Numbered from the stretch's first letter, positions 1-12,059 are shown. The stretch: 64,000 bases of DNA from Brachionus plicatilis (GCA_010279815.1 QEOQ01000694.1:1166328-1230327); one strand, 5' to 3'. Notes: a model not told the origin generated them from the letters alone. Numbers and translations: made by a program.

Positions 1-91
1 TTGAAACCAAATGACAAATTTATTTATTACGAAAAAAAAAAAACTCAAATGAAAATTAAAAAAATGAAATAAAAAAGAAAACTCAATGCAA

Positions 92-304
92 TTAAATTTG
101 TTTTTTTGGTCGACCTCGGCCACGTTTAGTCGAAGTGGCAGCAGCAGCATTTGAAACTAAATGCTCTTCTTGTTGGTCCGGAAAATCATTTTGAAAGGCT
201 AGAGTGGTTGCTTTCGGCCTTCCTCTTTTAAGTTTTTGACCAATTGGTATGGTTTTGGCAGCAGGAGGAATTTCAACTAAATTGTACCGGGAAGCAAGGC
301 TTTC
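92..304 (-). pseudogene. Decayed C-terminal AT-hook tail, probably from a MULE/SWIM-type transposon protein
   Basis: One frame stays open on the minus strand from a stop at 305-307 to a terminal stop at 92-94. It encodes two AT-hook cores, KRGRPK and RGRGRPKK, the second almost at the C terminus, separated by an Ala-rich linker. An acidic stretch (EEFLDDENEQ) lies upstream in a different frame, so at least one frameshift has broken the gene. Tandem AT-hooks at the extreme C terminus are common in MULE-type transposase relatives of invertebrates. That family assignment is inference; the AT-hooks themselves are plain. No start codon or catalytic domain is present. Confidence 0.5.
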
Positions 305-477
305 TTAGAGTTCGATTGTTCGTTTTCGTCATCCAAGAATTCCTCTTTAAATACACTCCGTGTTAATTTTTATTCTACGTGTAACTGTCATCCATGAAAA
401 AGTCCGATCTAACTATTTGGCTACTTTTTTTAAGATTTATGTGTTTTGCTAACCTTATTCAACATGAAAACAAAATG

Positions 478-1012
478 ATTTGTGACGATTGGGACGAATA
501 ACACAGCTAACAATAGCAAGCGAAGCGTTCTGCAGCATAATTCTGGAAAGAATCAGGAACTCCCTAGATTTTATACTTAGAGAAGAACACGCAGTATTTA
601 AACCAGGAAGAGGATGCATATACCAGATTTTTACACTTAAGAACATCATAAAGCCTAGAATAGAATAGCCCCCTGTATCTTAACTTAATTGAATTCAAGA
701 AAGCCTTTGATACCATTCACATAGAAGCCTTGTGAGCCATATTAACAGAAGATAGTCAACTTGAGAAATTCGAGTGATACGGGATTCTGGAAGCTTCAAA
801 GTGTGTACAGAAGACAGAGAAGGGTGCGTTCTCTCTTCGCAGTATTCCTAATACTGCTTGACTATGTCATGAAGAAAACAACTGTCAGTGCGAGGGGTAT
901 TTAATAAGCAAAGACTTATACTTTGCGGATGATCTGGTGCTAATTTCTAATACAGAAGCACCTATACATATGAAGATGCAAGATTTGGCGAACAACGCTA
1001 AGTAAACTGGAA
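478..1012 (+). pseudogene. Non-LTR (LINE) reverse transcriptase remnant, frameshifted
   Basis: Three blocks in different frames read as the RT domain of a LINE. Block 1 (about 492-650) contains ILERIRNSLDF, then a degraded 'FRPGRSC.DQIFTLRNII' block reading FKPGRGCIYQIFTLKNII. Block 2 (about 680-735) reads LIEFKKAFDTIHIEAL, the conserved 'xDFxKAFDxIHR' motif. Block 3 (about 915-1005) contains LYFADDLVLIS, the catalytic FADD box, followed by degraded helix residues. Stops and frame changes between blocks, and loss of much of the region between motifs, show that the copy is dead. Assignment to non-LTR RT is firm; the clade cannot be given. Confidence 0.75.
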
Positions 1013-1023
1013 CTGGATTCCAC

Positions 1024-1053
1024 CTTTGTACGTCCACTTTTGGACGTACAAAG
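1024..1053. repeat. Perfect 13-bp inverted repeat (hairpin) at the junction of two LINE fragments
   Basis: CTTTGTACGTCCA at 1024-1036 is the exact reverse complement of TGGACGTACAAAG at 1041-1053, with a 4-nt loop. The word TGGACG recurs twice just downstream (1055-1060 and 1064-1069). It lies where the plus-strand LINE remnant ends and a minus-strand one begins. Confidence 0.8.
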
Positions 1054-1188
1054 ATGGACGTAGGTGGACGTCATGGAATAAAGTAAACTTAGTAACTTAA
1101 TATCAAATCTAACAAAAGATTTTTTGATTCTCCCAAGCATCTGATTTGCATTATTAATACACACAAGAATGTGGTTCCTCCATTTCAA
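1050..1188 (-). pseudogene. LINE reverse transcriptase C-terminal (thumb) remnant, opposite orientation
   Basis: The minus strand encodes KWRNHILVCINNANQMLGRIKK followed by SFVRFDIKLLSLLYSM. This is the region after the catalytic box of LINE reverse transcriptases (typical pattern 'W..HI..I..KAN..LG.IKR.F.......L..LY...VRP'). Only about 45 codons survive, and the downstream frame runs into the 1024-1053 hairpin. It is a separate, inverted fragment from the plus-strand RT at 478-1012. There is no evidence of function. Confidence 0.6.
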
Positions 1189-1317
1189 GTTAGTCCTGAA
1201 AACAATGTCGAAATCTCTCTACGATTCAGATTCAACTATTTGGTGACCATCGATGTAAAAAGATTTTTATTAAAGCTAGCTTCGTTAAGGTTTCTCTCAT
1301 GTTTGTAAGAATTCTGG

Positions 1318-1390
1318 CATGTTGTTATTGTCGAACATTGAAAATAAAAATAAACGCTAATTTTGGTCCATTTTCGACAATAACGACATG
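1318..1390. repeat. Imperfect inverted repeat, 18-bp arms, in an otherwise empty interval
   Basis: CATGTTGTTATTGTCGAA at 1318-1335 matches the reverse complement of 1373-1390 at 17 of 18 positions, with a 37-bp spacer. The rest of 1190-1544 contains no recognisable gene and is AT-rich sequence downstream of the acyltransferase gene. Confidence 0.6.
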
Positions 1391-1544
1391 TCGTAAAAAT
1401 CGATCAAATTCGAAAAACAATTTTAAAAAAATTAAATTAGAATCATAACCAATTTAAAAAAAAACAAAAGCACTATTTATTTAAAATTTATAATAAAAAT
1501 TTATGAAAAAAATTTTTTAAGTGCAAATTTTTCCAAAAATAAAA

Positions 1545-2741
1545 TTACAGAATTTGATATATATTTGAATTCAAATTTACTTTTTTTGTAAAATAATTTC
1601 CCAACTTCATCATCGGATTTTCAATAAAGTAATAAAATAGAATACCGCAAAATAGAGTAAAAGCCAAAACGACAGCAATTGCATCTAATTGTCGATCAAA
1701 TTTATGATGTTTAAGAACCAGAATACACATTGGATGCCACAGATAAATACCAAATGAATATTTACCAAGTTTTTTTAAAAAAAAATTATCGCTAAACAAA
1801 CGCGTGAAGTCATTTGGGGCTCCAATTAACATGAAAAACAATAAAAAAGAAAACTTAATGCCTGGGTGTAGAGAATCCTTGTAAATATTTATTGTAGGAT
1901 TGTATGCAGGAGAGAAATGCATGATACCATAAATTGTCATCAAAAAGGAGCATATTCCAATAAAAAATCTTGAAAATCTTTTTTTCACCAAATTTTTGCA
2001 TTTATTTTCCCAAATTTCATATTTGTAATAAAAAAATGCAACCAGCGAGCCTGAATAGAATATCGGAAATCTCACATACAATTTATTTGATGTAGAAAGC
2101 TTTGCATCGGATGCTGAATAATACAAATGTGTTTGATAAAGCCAATACATTACTCCAATTGAAGAGAGGAAAACTGGCATCCAATATTTGTTTGATAATT
2201 TAAAACCAACACATAAAATTGGTATCATGAAATAAAACTTGATTTCGATCGGTATTGTCCACAAGTGATTTGCCAAAGCAGGCTCCAGCATTGCTAAATT
2301 CAACCAAGTATTGTACTCATTATAATTTCCTTTAACATATTCTGGGCCTAATTTAACACAAGTGACAAAAAACATAAAAGGTACATAAATTCTGAAAAAT
2401 CTGCGGATAAAGTATTTTAAAATAGCCTCTACAGTTTGGTTCCATGATTCGCATTTTTCAAGCTCTTTGATCATTTTGTAGGTATATAAAAATGCGCTCA
2501 GAACAAAAAAACCAAAAACACCGATAAAAAAGCCAGCCATAACAAAAATTCTAAAATCTCCTTTACCACTATGAAACGGCACTATGTGATGAATTACGAC
2601 TGTAAGCGCACAAAATCCTCTATACCCATCTAAATAATCGAATCGTGATGAAATTGACTTTTGAGAATCTTCGAAAAAGAATAATATATATTTGGTAAGA
2701 CTAATTAAAAATTGAAAATTTAAGCTGCTTTTTTGTGTCAT
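1545..2741 (-). CDS. Acyltransferase-3 family multipass membrane protein (OafA/YrhL-like)
   Basis: A single uninterrupted exon of 398 codons. The first ATG is at 2739-2741. After a short N-terminal segment comes DYLDGYRGFCALTVVIHH (about residues 35-52), the family signature that includes the essential His of the 'R-x-x-H' membrane motif. LWTIPIEIKFYFMIPI (about 160-176) matches the 'LWSLSVEEQFY' motif. GKYSFGIYLWHPMCILVLKH and a final hydrophobic helix near 366-385 complete a roughly ten-helix membrane domain. Family members transfer acyl groups from the cytoplasm to extracytoplasmic sugars or lipids; the substrate here is unknown. It lacks the large N-terminal extracellular domain of animal NRF-6-type proteins and, unlike its neighbours, has no introns. 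That makes it more like the compact bacterial or fungal form and raises possible horizontal transfer or retroposition. The family call is strong. Confidence 0.85.
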   Translation of the reverse strand: MTQKSSLNFQFLISLTKYILFFFEDSQKSISSRFDYLDGYRGFCALTVVIHHIVPFHSGKGDFRIFVMAGFFIGVFGFFVLSAFLYTYKMIKELEKCESWNQTVEAILKYFIRRFFRIYVPFMFFVTCVKLGPEYVKGNYNEYNTWLNLAMLEPALANHLWTIPIEIKFYFMIPILCVGFKLSNKYWMPVFLSSIGVMYWLYQTHLYYSASDAKLSTSNKLYVRFPIFYSGSLVAFFYYKYEIWENKCKNLVKKRFSRFFIGICSFLMTIYGIMHFSPAYNPTINIYKDSLHPGIKFSFLLFFMLIGAPNDFTRLFSDNFFLKKLGKYSFGIYLWHPMCILVLKHHKFDRQLDAIAVVLAFTLFCGILFYYFIENPMMKLGNYFTKKVNLNSNIYQIL

Positions 2742-2931
2742 TTCTTAAATTCTAATTAATTTTCTAAAAAAAATAAAATTATTTAAAAAAAAATAATGTA
2801 TTATATTGCTTAAATAAAAACATTGAATAAATAATTATTAAAAAGCTTAGAATTGTTAGAATTTTTAATATTTTTTAATTAATAACGTTAACTTGAGTTT
2901 TTAAAGAAATCTTCTCAAATACCAAATGAAG

Positions 2932-3288
2932 GGGGCTGTGAAGTTCATTTCAATTCGATCGTTTCAATTCAGAAAAATTTGAATTACTTTTTTACTATAA
3001 GGAATAATTTAGTTCTTTAGAATGCTTTATGTTTAAGCAACTTTGCTTAATCCGAAAATATATGTCTGCAAAAACTCTGCAAAGTAAGTGCACAATCAAT
3101 CTGAATACTTTTTAATGGCGTGCAAAATGCATAAAATTGCAGAGTATTTTGCAGTCTTATTTTACTGAATTAAGCAAATTTGCTTATAATTAAGCATTTT
3201 ATAGAACTAAAATATCTGTTTTAGTAAAAAAGTTATTCAAGTTTTTCTGAATTGAAATGATCGAATTTAAACCAACTTCACAACCCCC
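2932..3288. mobile_element. Family-A MITE (hAT-like), copy 1, nearly full palindrome with 8-bp target duplication
   Basis: The element opens GGGGCTGTGAAGTT and ends in CAACTTCACAACCCCC read outward, forming long imperfect inverted repeats of well over 100 bp. AAATGAAG flanks it on both sides (2924-2931 and 3289-3296), an exact 8-bp target-site duplication. Eight-bp duplications and short G-rich ends are typical of hAT-superfamily MITEs. There is no coding capacity. The centre carries TCTGCAAAAACTCTGCAA, which recurs in family B. A second copy lies at 10610-10942. Confidence 0.8.
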
Positions 3289-3296
3289 AAATGAAG

Positions 3297-6200
3297 AGAT
3301 TTTTTGTAAAATTTTTGAGGAAAATTAATAACAATAGTATTTATTCATAAAAGAATTATTTTTATTTTAGTTGGTATTGTATCTTACCTTAAAAGTTATT
3401 GATAGGCATTAAATTTTGTAATCTTTTTTTATATTTCTTTTTATGTACCGATCTAAAGCTTCTTAACATTTAAAAAATAAAAATCAACTATTCAAAAAAA
3501 AATGAAGAAATATAAAATAAATTTTTTTATTTAATTTAATTTTTTTCCTAAAAGAATAAATTAAAATTATTTTAAAGTAATAAGAGCTGCTATTTTTAAG
3601 TATTGAATGGTTCAGGATAGAAAGAAAAGTATCGTACCAATATACAATCAGGTATTCGATAAATTATGATTCGAAACTCACTTTTATTCCTATACCTGTA
3701 TGGTCAATGGACTTGAATGACTCTAATGTTTCTCTATCCAGCTCAAAAAGTCCATTCGAGACCTTTAATAATTATTTTCTTAATTTATTTTCAGGCCTTG
3801 TGATTTAAAATGATGGCGAGATTTTAAGTTTCAGAATAGAGCAAACTGCTGAATTTTGAATTACTTGTATACTTTTAATACAGTAAGGTGGGTCAAAGCT
3901 TTTTACCAAAAACTCACCAATTTTACCTTAAAATTAACAAGTGAAACATTGTGAATTTTTGATATTTGTTTCTAAGAATGAATTTAAACAAGGAAAAGAA
4001 AAGTCTAAAATTGATTTATTTATTTATTTATACAAATAGCCCAAGAGCCTAAAATTGATCTTAAAAATGATTTATAAAGATTTTCTAATGTTATAAGTTT
4101 TAGATATAATTTTTTATTTTAGATAAACTTAATTAAGTTAAGTCTTGAGTTACAGCTCTCTTTTAACTCATCCACCATGCAATGCAATCAAATGATAGTT
4201 TTGAGTCTGACGTAATTTCTAGGATCTTAACTGTTGTGGATTTGTCTAGATAATTTTTTTCCATTTTTTGAAAAGGTGGCTAATAAAATTTTATCTAATA
4301 TTGAGGGTGTCGATAAAAAAGTAGAAGATCTAACACTCTATGAGCCCAATTAGACAGTTAAGTCAAATAAAAAGTTGAAATTGTTGTGCTGACAACTTTC
4401 GTTAGAACTGCTCACGAGGATTTTTTTATGTGTTTATGTTTTTACCAACAAAAATGTGGAGGAAATAATTAGAATAGTGAAGACTAAATGAGCACAGCCT
4501 CTTAAGAAAAGCAGAAGAAATTAAATTTTAGGAACATCAGTTTAGAGTAGCTAGATTAATATAATTTCAAAAGATGGAATGAAATCATTAAAAGATATTT
4601 TTATTTTTTACTTTTGCACCACTTTATGATTACATTAAAATAAAAAAATAAATTAAAATATGTAAAAAAATTTTTCATTAATTTAAATTTTAAATTAAAA
4701 ATGTAGCATATTTTCAAACAGATGAAATCTTAACTTTTATCAAAAATAAATTCTATCTTATTACTTAAGAAATTTGAAAAAACAAATTTAAGTTTCCATG
4801 ATTCTATTTCATACTGAAAACAAATAAATTTGTTTTACCAGTTCAATTAAAATTAACTCTTAAACGATAATCTTGAAGCTTAGACTATTTGAGTATTTTA
4901 GGACAAATCAAAACGAAATACTAAAAGAGGCCAAGCATAGGTAAAATTTATAGATTTACAGATCCGTTCAAATATTTGCTTTTCCAGGTTATTTATTTTT
5001 AAACTTGATGAAAAAATCACTTAAACAGTGCTTTTCGCTTCAGTTAAATTAAGCAATTTCCATCTATATAAGACGCATATTATACGGTCAAAATGAATAA
5101 GAATGGATTTTTTTAATTTCAGCCAATCTTCATTTTATAAAAAAAAACTAAATTTTCTATGCTAACATAACTTCAATCAATTTTAGAAGTTTTTTTCTAT
5201 TTAATTAAAGTCAAAATATTTTATGTAAAATAAAAAAAAAGGTCTACTTAATCAACACACGCAAAACTCGTTTCAACACACTTAAAAATAGTTTCAGCAC
5301 ATCCTTAAAATCTAAAAAACACCCTTAACACTGTCCTACACACCTTTTTTGGGTAATTTTTAGTTAATCCGGATAAATTCATAGAAAACTTTTAAACAAA
5401 CTTTTTTTGGTGTGTTGTTCAGACTTATAATTATTTAAAAAAATTAATAAAGAAATCAAATTTTAGTTTTTTTATTAATTTAAGTTTCAATATTTCAAAT
5501 TTTATTTCAAAAAACTATATTTTTTTAGTTGTTTTCTATTTAACAAAAACTAAGCTGAAAATTTCAAATTTTTAAAGTGTCTTTTTATACGTTGAAAAGT
5601 GTGGTATTTATACTTTGAAAAAGTGAAAAATTAAGTTAATTTTTTTCAGTTTGAAAAGATTTCTTTAAATGTACAGAACAGTGATTTATTGGTGTTATTA
5701 AGTGAATGAGTTTGATCGATTTTAAGGGTGAGAGTGCGCTTATACAATTATTCCATAACAAAAATCGTGCAATATAAATATTTTTTGTAATCAAGCTGAG
5801 ATATTTTTGAACAACAAGATTGAAAACTTTGAACATTCCAAATCTGGTGGAAAGAAGAAAAAGAGGTGATCATATTCAATTGTACAAGTTCATTTATGGA
5901 ATAGAATTGATTGAAAAAAGCAACAATTTTAATATCACAAAAGACCAAAAAAGAGGTAATCGCTTCTAATATCACAAAGAAATTTCGAGGCTCCAACGTA
6001 GAGATAACTTTTTTTTCAACAGAACAGCTAGCATGTAGAGTAAAGTTGAGAGCAATTTTTATCTGGAGCAGATCAATTTATTTAAAATTTTGTAAAATCC
6101 GATTAATATATGATAACTTAACTAAATTTTAGAATATTTTAAATTTTAACAAAATTTGTTGATTATTTTTAAAGAAAAATTTTAATGTCAATATTCATTT

Positions 6201-7651
6201 TGAAAAAGTTTTTAATGATTTATTTGAACAAAATGGTTTTCCCTAAAATGCAGACCCGTTTGCAAATCAATATTTGGAGACCCTACATTTTTATGAGAAG
6301 GAAGATTTTTTTAATAATTTTAAATTTACCAAATTGTAGCAAATTGTATTCCGTTATGCTTTTTAAAATTTTATATAAAGTTTCGGTTGATGTTGCGCAA
6401 AAATGTGTTACAAACCCCTTAAAAAGTGTCTGCAGACCCCTACTTATTTAGCCTGAAACTTGATATTATTTTGAAGATAAACATACCAATCGACAGCTCT
6501 TGAGCTAAGCAACTCGAATTTTAAAAAAAGCATGTTATAAGTCAAAATCAGTAGTGAAATAAAGTTAAAAAATTCAAGTTTTTTTTTAATTTTATTCTAA
6601 TTATAAAATGATTAATAAAAATTTATTTAATAGCCTTTTTTTATGCACATCAACTTCTTTTTTATAAAATTTGTCTATTTTAAACGGATATTACTAAAAA
6701 ACGGACCTCCAGTTTTTAAATAAAACACTTACTCTTTGTTTAAAGTTAGGAGTCAAGGTTTATTCTAAAAAAAAATAAAAAAAATTTGAATTAAGATTTT
6801 TTGATTTAAAATCAAAATAAAGACCGAACCAAATGTGCAAGAGCTTAGATTTTGGTCTTGCGTAATAGCTGATAAAATTTAGTACCATGAAAAAATTGAA
6901 ATTGCATAGTATTAATGGGGGAGATAAGTATGGGTCCGTGAAAAATTTTATTTTCTAGGCTTAAAATTTCTTTAATGACTTCTAGAGAACCACTTTAGGT
7001 CGCAAAAGAGAGAGTCCTGATACACGCATTCCAGAACCTGTTAATGTAATATTTAATTCTCATTCCAATTAAATAAAATAAAAAATAAAAAACTAAAATA
7101 AAATTTTGTTAAACTAAAATAAAAAATTTATTCAAGCTTGCCGGTTGATTTTTTTCTGTTATTGTGATAATCTGTTAAATCAAGTCAAAATTGTTAAAAT
7201 GTATCAAAATGTTATCAATATTATTTTTTTTTGTCTAATTTAAATTTTACAGACAATCAAATTTTTTTCTGATGAATTTTCAAATTTTATTTGAATTATT
7301 TTTAATTATATTTTGCAGATTTTGAACAATTTGTAATTTTGTAAAGCAGGTATGTAAATTTTTCTAGTCCAGTCGAGGTCAAAATCCACAATAGAAAAAA
7401 TGACAAAAAAATTTAAATTGACGCGATTATTTATTTATTAAAGGTACATTTGTAAAAATATTTTCTTTTAAAATAAAAAAATATATGTTTTGAAAGTATT
7501 AGATATAAAAATAACTTAAAAATCTTTTAAAATAAGATTGCAAGAATATTTAAATTATTTTAATTTATTGACATTTTAATAGTGGATTTTTACAAGACAG
7601 TGATTAAATATTAAACAAAAAATCGAATTTAAATTGATCGCAAGAAAAAAA
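3297..7651. other. Intergenic, no gene recognised
   Basis: AT-rich interval between the acyltransferase and MLCK-type genes. The short open frames here (for example 5636-5996, 5911-6132 and 6185-6451) have low-complexity or random composition and no recognisable motif or splice structure. Around 3441-3470 there is a degraded copy of the GAGCTAAAGCTC repeat tail. 4013-4070 has TTTATTTATTTA next to ATAGCCCAAGAGCCT, which resembles the (AATA)n-tailed 3' end of a LINE or SINE read on the minus strand. Confidence 0.5.
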
Positions 7652-9115
7652 TTAAAAATTTAATCCAAGCCGTTTGAGAGCCAACAAAGCATTTACAGCT
7701 TTCTGGAAAAAAGCTTGATAAATATTTTTTTAATTTAAAAAATTTTCAATAATTTACCTGCCATCTTCTTCGAATCACAAACCGACGCAAGTTTTTAGTA
7801 TTGATTATTTTTTCTTTTGCTAGGGGTTCAGGCGTTGGAGCTATTGATTTTTTGAGCCATGGGTGATCTAAACACTGACTAGCTGTCATGCGTTTACTAA
7901 AGATTCAAAACAAGCTAATTTTCATTTAATAATTTAATCTAACTTTACCTTAAATCTTTGACGAGAAGTTTATTAATGAAGTCCTTTGCTTCATCTGATA
8001 TATCATCAAATGACTCGTCATCAAAATCAAATTCAGCTTTTGTTATGTTATTATACGTTTCGCCATCGTTATCACCCATGAATGGTGACAAACCTGATAG
8101 TCTAAATAGCAAAAAATATGTATTTTTTTTTTTGAAAAAGTTTATTCAAAATTTTTATTTACAACACGTAGCATATGACGCCAACACTCCACAAGTCTGT
8201 TCCGTAGCCAACTTTGTCATAAGATACAACTTCTGGTGCCACAAACTCCGGGGTTCCGAACAGCACTTTCAGAGTTTGAGTCGGATTAAATCTTCTTGCC
8301 AGTCCGAAATCGATTATTTTTATCCTGTGACCGTCTTTCGAGAGACATAAGATATTTTCAGGCTATTTTTTTTTTAAATTTTTTTAATAAAATAATTACT
8401 TAATTAATTTTTTAATTTTACTTTTAGATCCAAATGAAGAATATTCATTTTATGCATAAAATGTAGACCTTCGCATATTTGGGATGTGTAGAGCTCACAT
8501 AAACGTTCAGTGAGAATAAAATTTTCGTCTATAACTCTTTCGAACAATTCACCGCCATTTATTCTTAAGATAAGATCAATGAATATTTTATTTATTTATT
8601 CATTTATTTATTTAAGTTTATACAATTCTAGGATAAGGCATATTTGTTTTTTACTAGGATTTTCATATACGTCATACAGCTGAATTAGACGAGGGTGCTG
8701 GAGAGACTTCATAATTTCGATTTCGTTGTACACATCCTTTTTCTCTTGTTCTTTGACAATCGAAACAAATTTGGCTGCCAAAAAGCGTCCACTAGACTTT
8801 TCTTTGCATCGTTTTACTTCACCAAATTTTCCTCTGAAAAAAAAATTACAAAAAAATTTTTTTGCCAAAAAGCTAACATAAACTTAAAAAAAAAAGTTTA
8901 AAAAGTAAAAAAAAATTGCTACCTGCCTAGAAATTCAAGTAATTCAAACTCATCAGTAACCCATTTTTCTTTTCTAATCGTTATTTGTCTGTACTCAAAT
9001 GCAGGTTCACAATCTTTATTTTAAAAATAAAAAAAAAAATTTGAAATTTTAAAAATTTGCTTGCGTAAATACCTGGCTCTAGTTCGATTCTTCTGCCCAT
9101 GGCATCACTGCTCAT
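7652..9115 (-). CDS. Myosin light chain kinase / titin-type Ca2+-calmodulin-dependent Ser/Thr kinase, compact form
   Basis: Eight exons: 9115-9073, 9013-8923, 8833-8624, 8563-8422, 8362-8163, 8101-7949, 7896-7758 and 7702-7652. They encode 342 aa in consistent phase. Visible features are the glycine loop GRGKFG (44-49), VAIK-type lysine K66 in AAKF, the catalytic loop HLDLKPEN (158-165, Asp160), DFG at 180-182, and the activation/APE region FGTPEFVAPEVV. LSGLSPFMGDNDGET and a 'DHPWL' end are MLCK/titin-kinase specific. The tail NLRRFVIRRRWQKAVNALLA corresponds to the MLCK autoinhibitory, calmodulin-binding helix. Only about 37 residues precede the kinase domain and the protein ends 16 residues after RRRWQ, so the Ig and FnIII domains of animal MLCK, titin and twitchin are absent. 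The likely role is phosphorylation of myosin regulatory light chain under Ca2+-calmodulin control. A T-rich acceptor-like AG sits about 54 bp upstream of the ATG. Confidence 0.9.
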
Positions 9116-10609
9116 TATACCGGTATATCATTAGTAAAGTGCTAAATGTTGAGCTTGTTTAATTTAATCTAAAAAACAATTAATTACAACTGATAAGAAA
9201 TCATAAGATCACAATTTTTTAAATTTGAACATTTCAATATTTGAAAAAGCTTTTGAGATAGCAAATGAATGCGAGCTGATGTAAAAGTTGAAAACTTTTA
9301 AGAGAGTGAGAGCTTGGGGCTGTGTATGTTATTTTTGAAGCACAAGCAAATAGTGATTAGATTAATAATTTTTTCACTTCTCTTTGATAAAATTAAATAC
9401 TTGCAATAGAAATTTAAAGAATAATTCAATTTGCAAGAATTCATCTAGCAACGAATAAGAGCGATTTAAGTCTATCGCTAAAACTGCTTCAAATAATACG
9501 CAATAAATAATTTATTTTAATTAATTCTATTTAAGGTATTTTATATTTTTAATAATGTGTTTATTCTGATTATCATTATTTGAAGTTTCCTCGACTAGGC
9601 CTTGAAAAAGAAAGTCTTACGCAATAGACGTTAAGCTTTTGGGCCTTTTGATCTTGTTTAAATGGAAATGTTCATTAAAATTAAGATGAAAAATAAAGCA
9701 GATAATCTTGGATCCTATAATATTCATTAGAAGAAAAATTAATTTTTTACTTGGGTTCAGATTGATTCTGGATTGATTATCTATTCGATTTATTTAGCAT
9801 AATAAATAAAGAGTTTAAAAATCTTCCAACTCAAGATCCCGCATCTAAATTAGAACCAATCTTATTTACGGCTTCCATATTCCCTCCTTCAACTGATCTT
9901 CTTTTGAAAATATTTCTTAATTTAAAACACAAAAAAGCGTAAAATTATCAATACGTAATCGACTTACATCGATAGAATATTTTTAGCATTGAGTTTCTGT
10001 AAAAAAACACTTTTGCCGTCATTTGGAAAAAAAAACAATTTTTTGTTAGAGGGTTAAACTTAAAACCTCAGAATTAGTATCTTTTGTATATTATAGATTA
10101 AAAATTATTAAATAATTAAACTTTGTATGAGATTTGATATTTCAAATATTTGAAACATAATCATACTTTTAACTAAAAAAAAAGTAAATGTTAGCTGAAC
10201 TATGCTCAAACTTATTTTCTCAAAAATTTAAAGTTTAATTAATTAATGATATTTTTATTTAATTATAGCGATTTTTTTCAATAATAATTATACCATTGAA
10301 AAAAATAAAATTTAAATGAAAAAACCCTTTTTTTTGTTCAAATGATTTTTAACTTATCTTTCTATTTTTTTAATATGCTTACCTTTTTGTTTGAAATTGA
10401 TCAAAAAGTTTGCTAACATTTAGATTTCATAAAATTAAAGAAATCATATTCGAGATTGTTTGATTCCAAAGTTTCCTAAAAATGTACCATTAAAATTTTA
10501 ACTATTTAATTGTTTAATAATTTCTTTTAATTCTTAAAATAATTAAATAATTGCAAGAAAATATTTTATTATAATTTTTGAGTCTAATTTTTACAACAGA
10601 TCTTGGTAA

Positions 10610-10942
10610 TGGGTTGTGAAATTTTTTTCAAGTTGATCGTTTCAATTTAGGATTAATTTTTTTATTAGAATAATTTAGTTCTATAAATGCTAAATGATTA
10701 AGTAATTTTCCTTAATTCGAAGATGCCTTCAAAAACTCTGCAAGCTAATTGTACAGCTGGTTAGAATACTTTCTAATGTGCAAAATTCAGAAAATTGTAT
10801 TCCATTTTACTGCATTAGACAACTTTGCTTAAAATTAAGTATTTTGCAGAAATAAATAATTTCGTTTTATAAAAATAAATAAAAAAGTTATTGAAGCTTT
10901 TCTGGATTCAAAAGATCGAATTTAAAAGAACTTCGCAACCCC
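10610..10942. mobile_element. Family-A MITE, copy 2
   Basis: Same ends as copy 1: left GGGTTGTGAA, right CTTCGCAACCCC, with long imperfect inverted arms and the TTCAAAAACTCTGCAAG core. Flanks are CTTGGTAA (10602-10609) and CTTGGTCA (10943-10950), an 8-bp duplication with one mismatch. More decayed than copy 1 and non-coding. Confidence 0.75.
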
Positions 10943-12059
10943 CTTGGTCAGATTAAAAATAAGTTTAGAACAGGTTGTTTTTGAATGAAAATATGAGTAA
11001 AATATTATTTAAATTTTAACACTTTCGATCAAAAATATCTCTAATTTTAAAATATATAATCCAGATGACTATCTAAAAATTAAATTGGTTTATTTCTCAA
11101 AAACTTGTCCAGACTATACAGGACTAGGAATTTTTTAAATAATTGAACAATTTATTTCATTTTTAAAGAAAATTTTATAGAAAATAGAAAAAATAGAAAA
11201 AAGCCTTTTTCGAATTATCGTTTAAATAAACATTAAAACTTAACAAAAATTACTCTTACAAATAAAAAATAAATAACAAAATAATTGTTGTATTTATGTT
11301 ATAAACTAGTATTAAATTTTCATTAAATTTATTACAAACAAGAGACTATGGTTATGATTAATTGCGCACTCGTTACTAATTTTTGTATTTTCGTTTTTCT
11401 AAATTAATTCTTAGATAAATGAGTGTTAAAAACTTAAATGATAAGAATTGAAACCCAGTGCCACGAGTACCATGAATATATTTTACTACAGTCTTTAAAT
11501 CGCTTAAAATTAGACTTATCTTTAGTTTTAAAGATTAGAATGTTGAAGTTGTATTTGTACAAATGCAAATCATCAATCAAATGCTGTGTAGGAAATTTAA
11601 TACAAGGTACTTCAATACTGATCTAATCCAAGGATCTAATTTAATTTTTTGAAAGCATTTACATAGAAGTATAATTGGCAGAAAACGTTAAACTAAATAT
11701 TTTTAAAATTAGTAAGCCTTTGTCAATTAACAAATGATATAAACAAATGAAATATAAACTATTTTCCCAGGGCCTGGATCTCAATTAATTAGTTTTCAAA
11801 AACTAAGCAATCTTTTACTAAAGAATTGTTTTTTCTTATTGAGCTATTAAATTTTGATCTAATTTACTTTGAGAGAACCAATTTTCCTAAAATCTTTAAC
11901 AAAATAAATATTCCTAAATATTTTTGTTTTATTATTTTTTTTAGATTATTAACTTTTTCAGTTATAATGGTAACCTGAAAGTGAGTTTTTAATGCCGAGT
12001 TTTGATTTTTCACAGCTTTTCCAAAGTCAGAATTTAATTATATTAATAAATTAGAAATA

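Noticed and set aside
5636..6451. Several overlapping open frames on both strands
   Set aside because: Composition is that of random AT-rich DNA; no motif, no splice structure.
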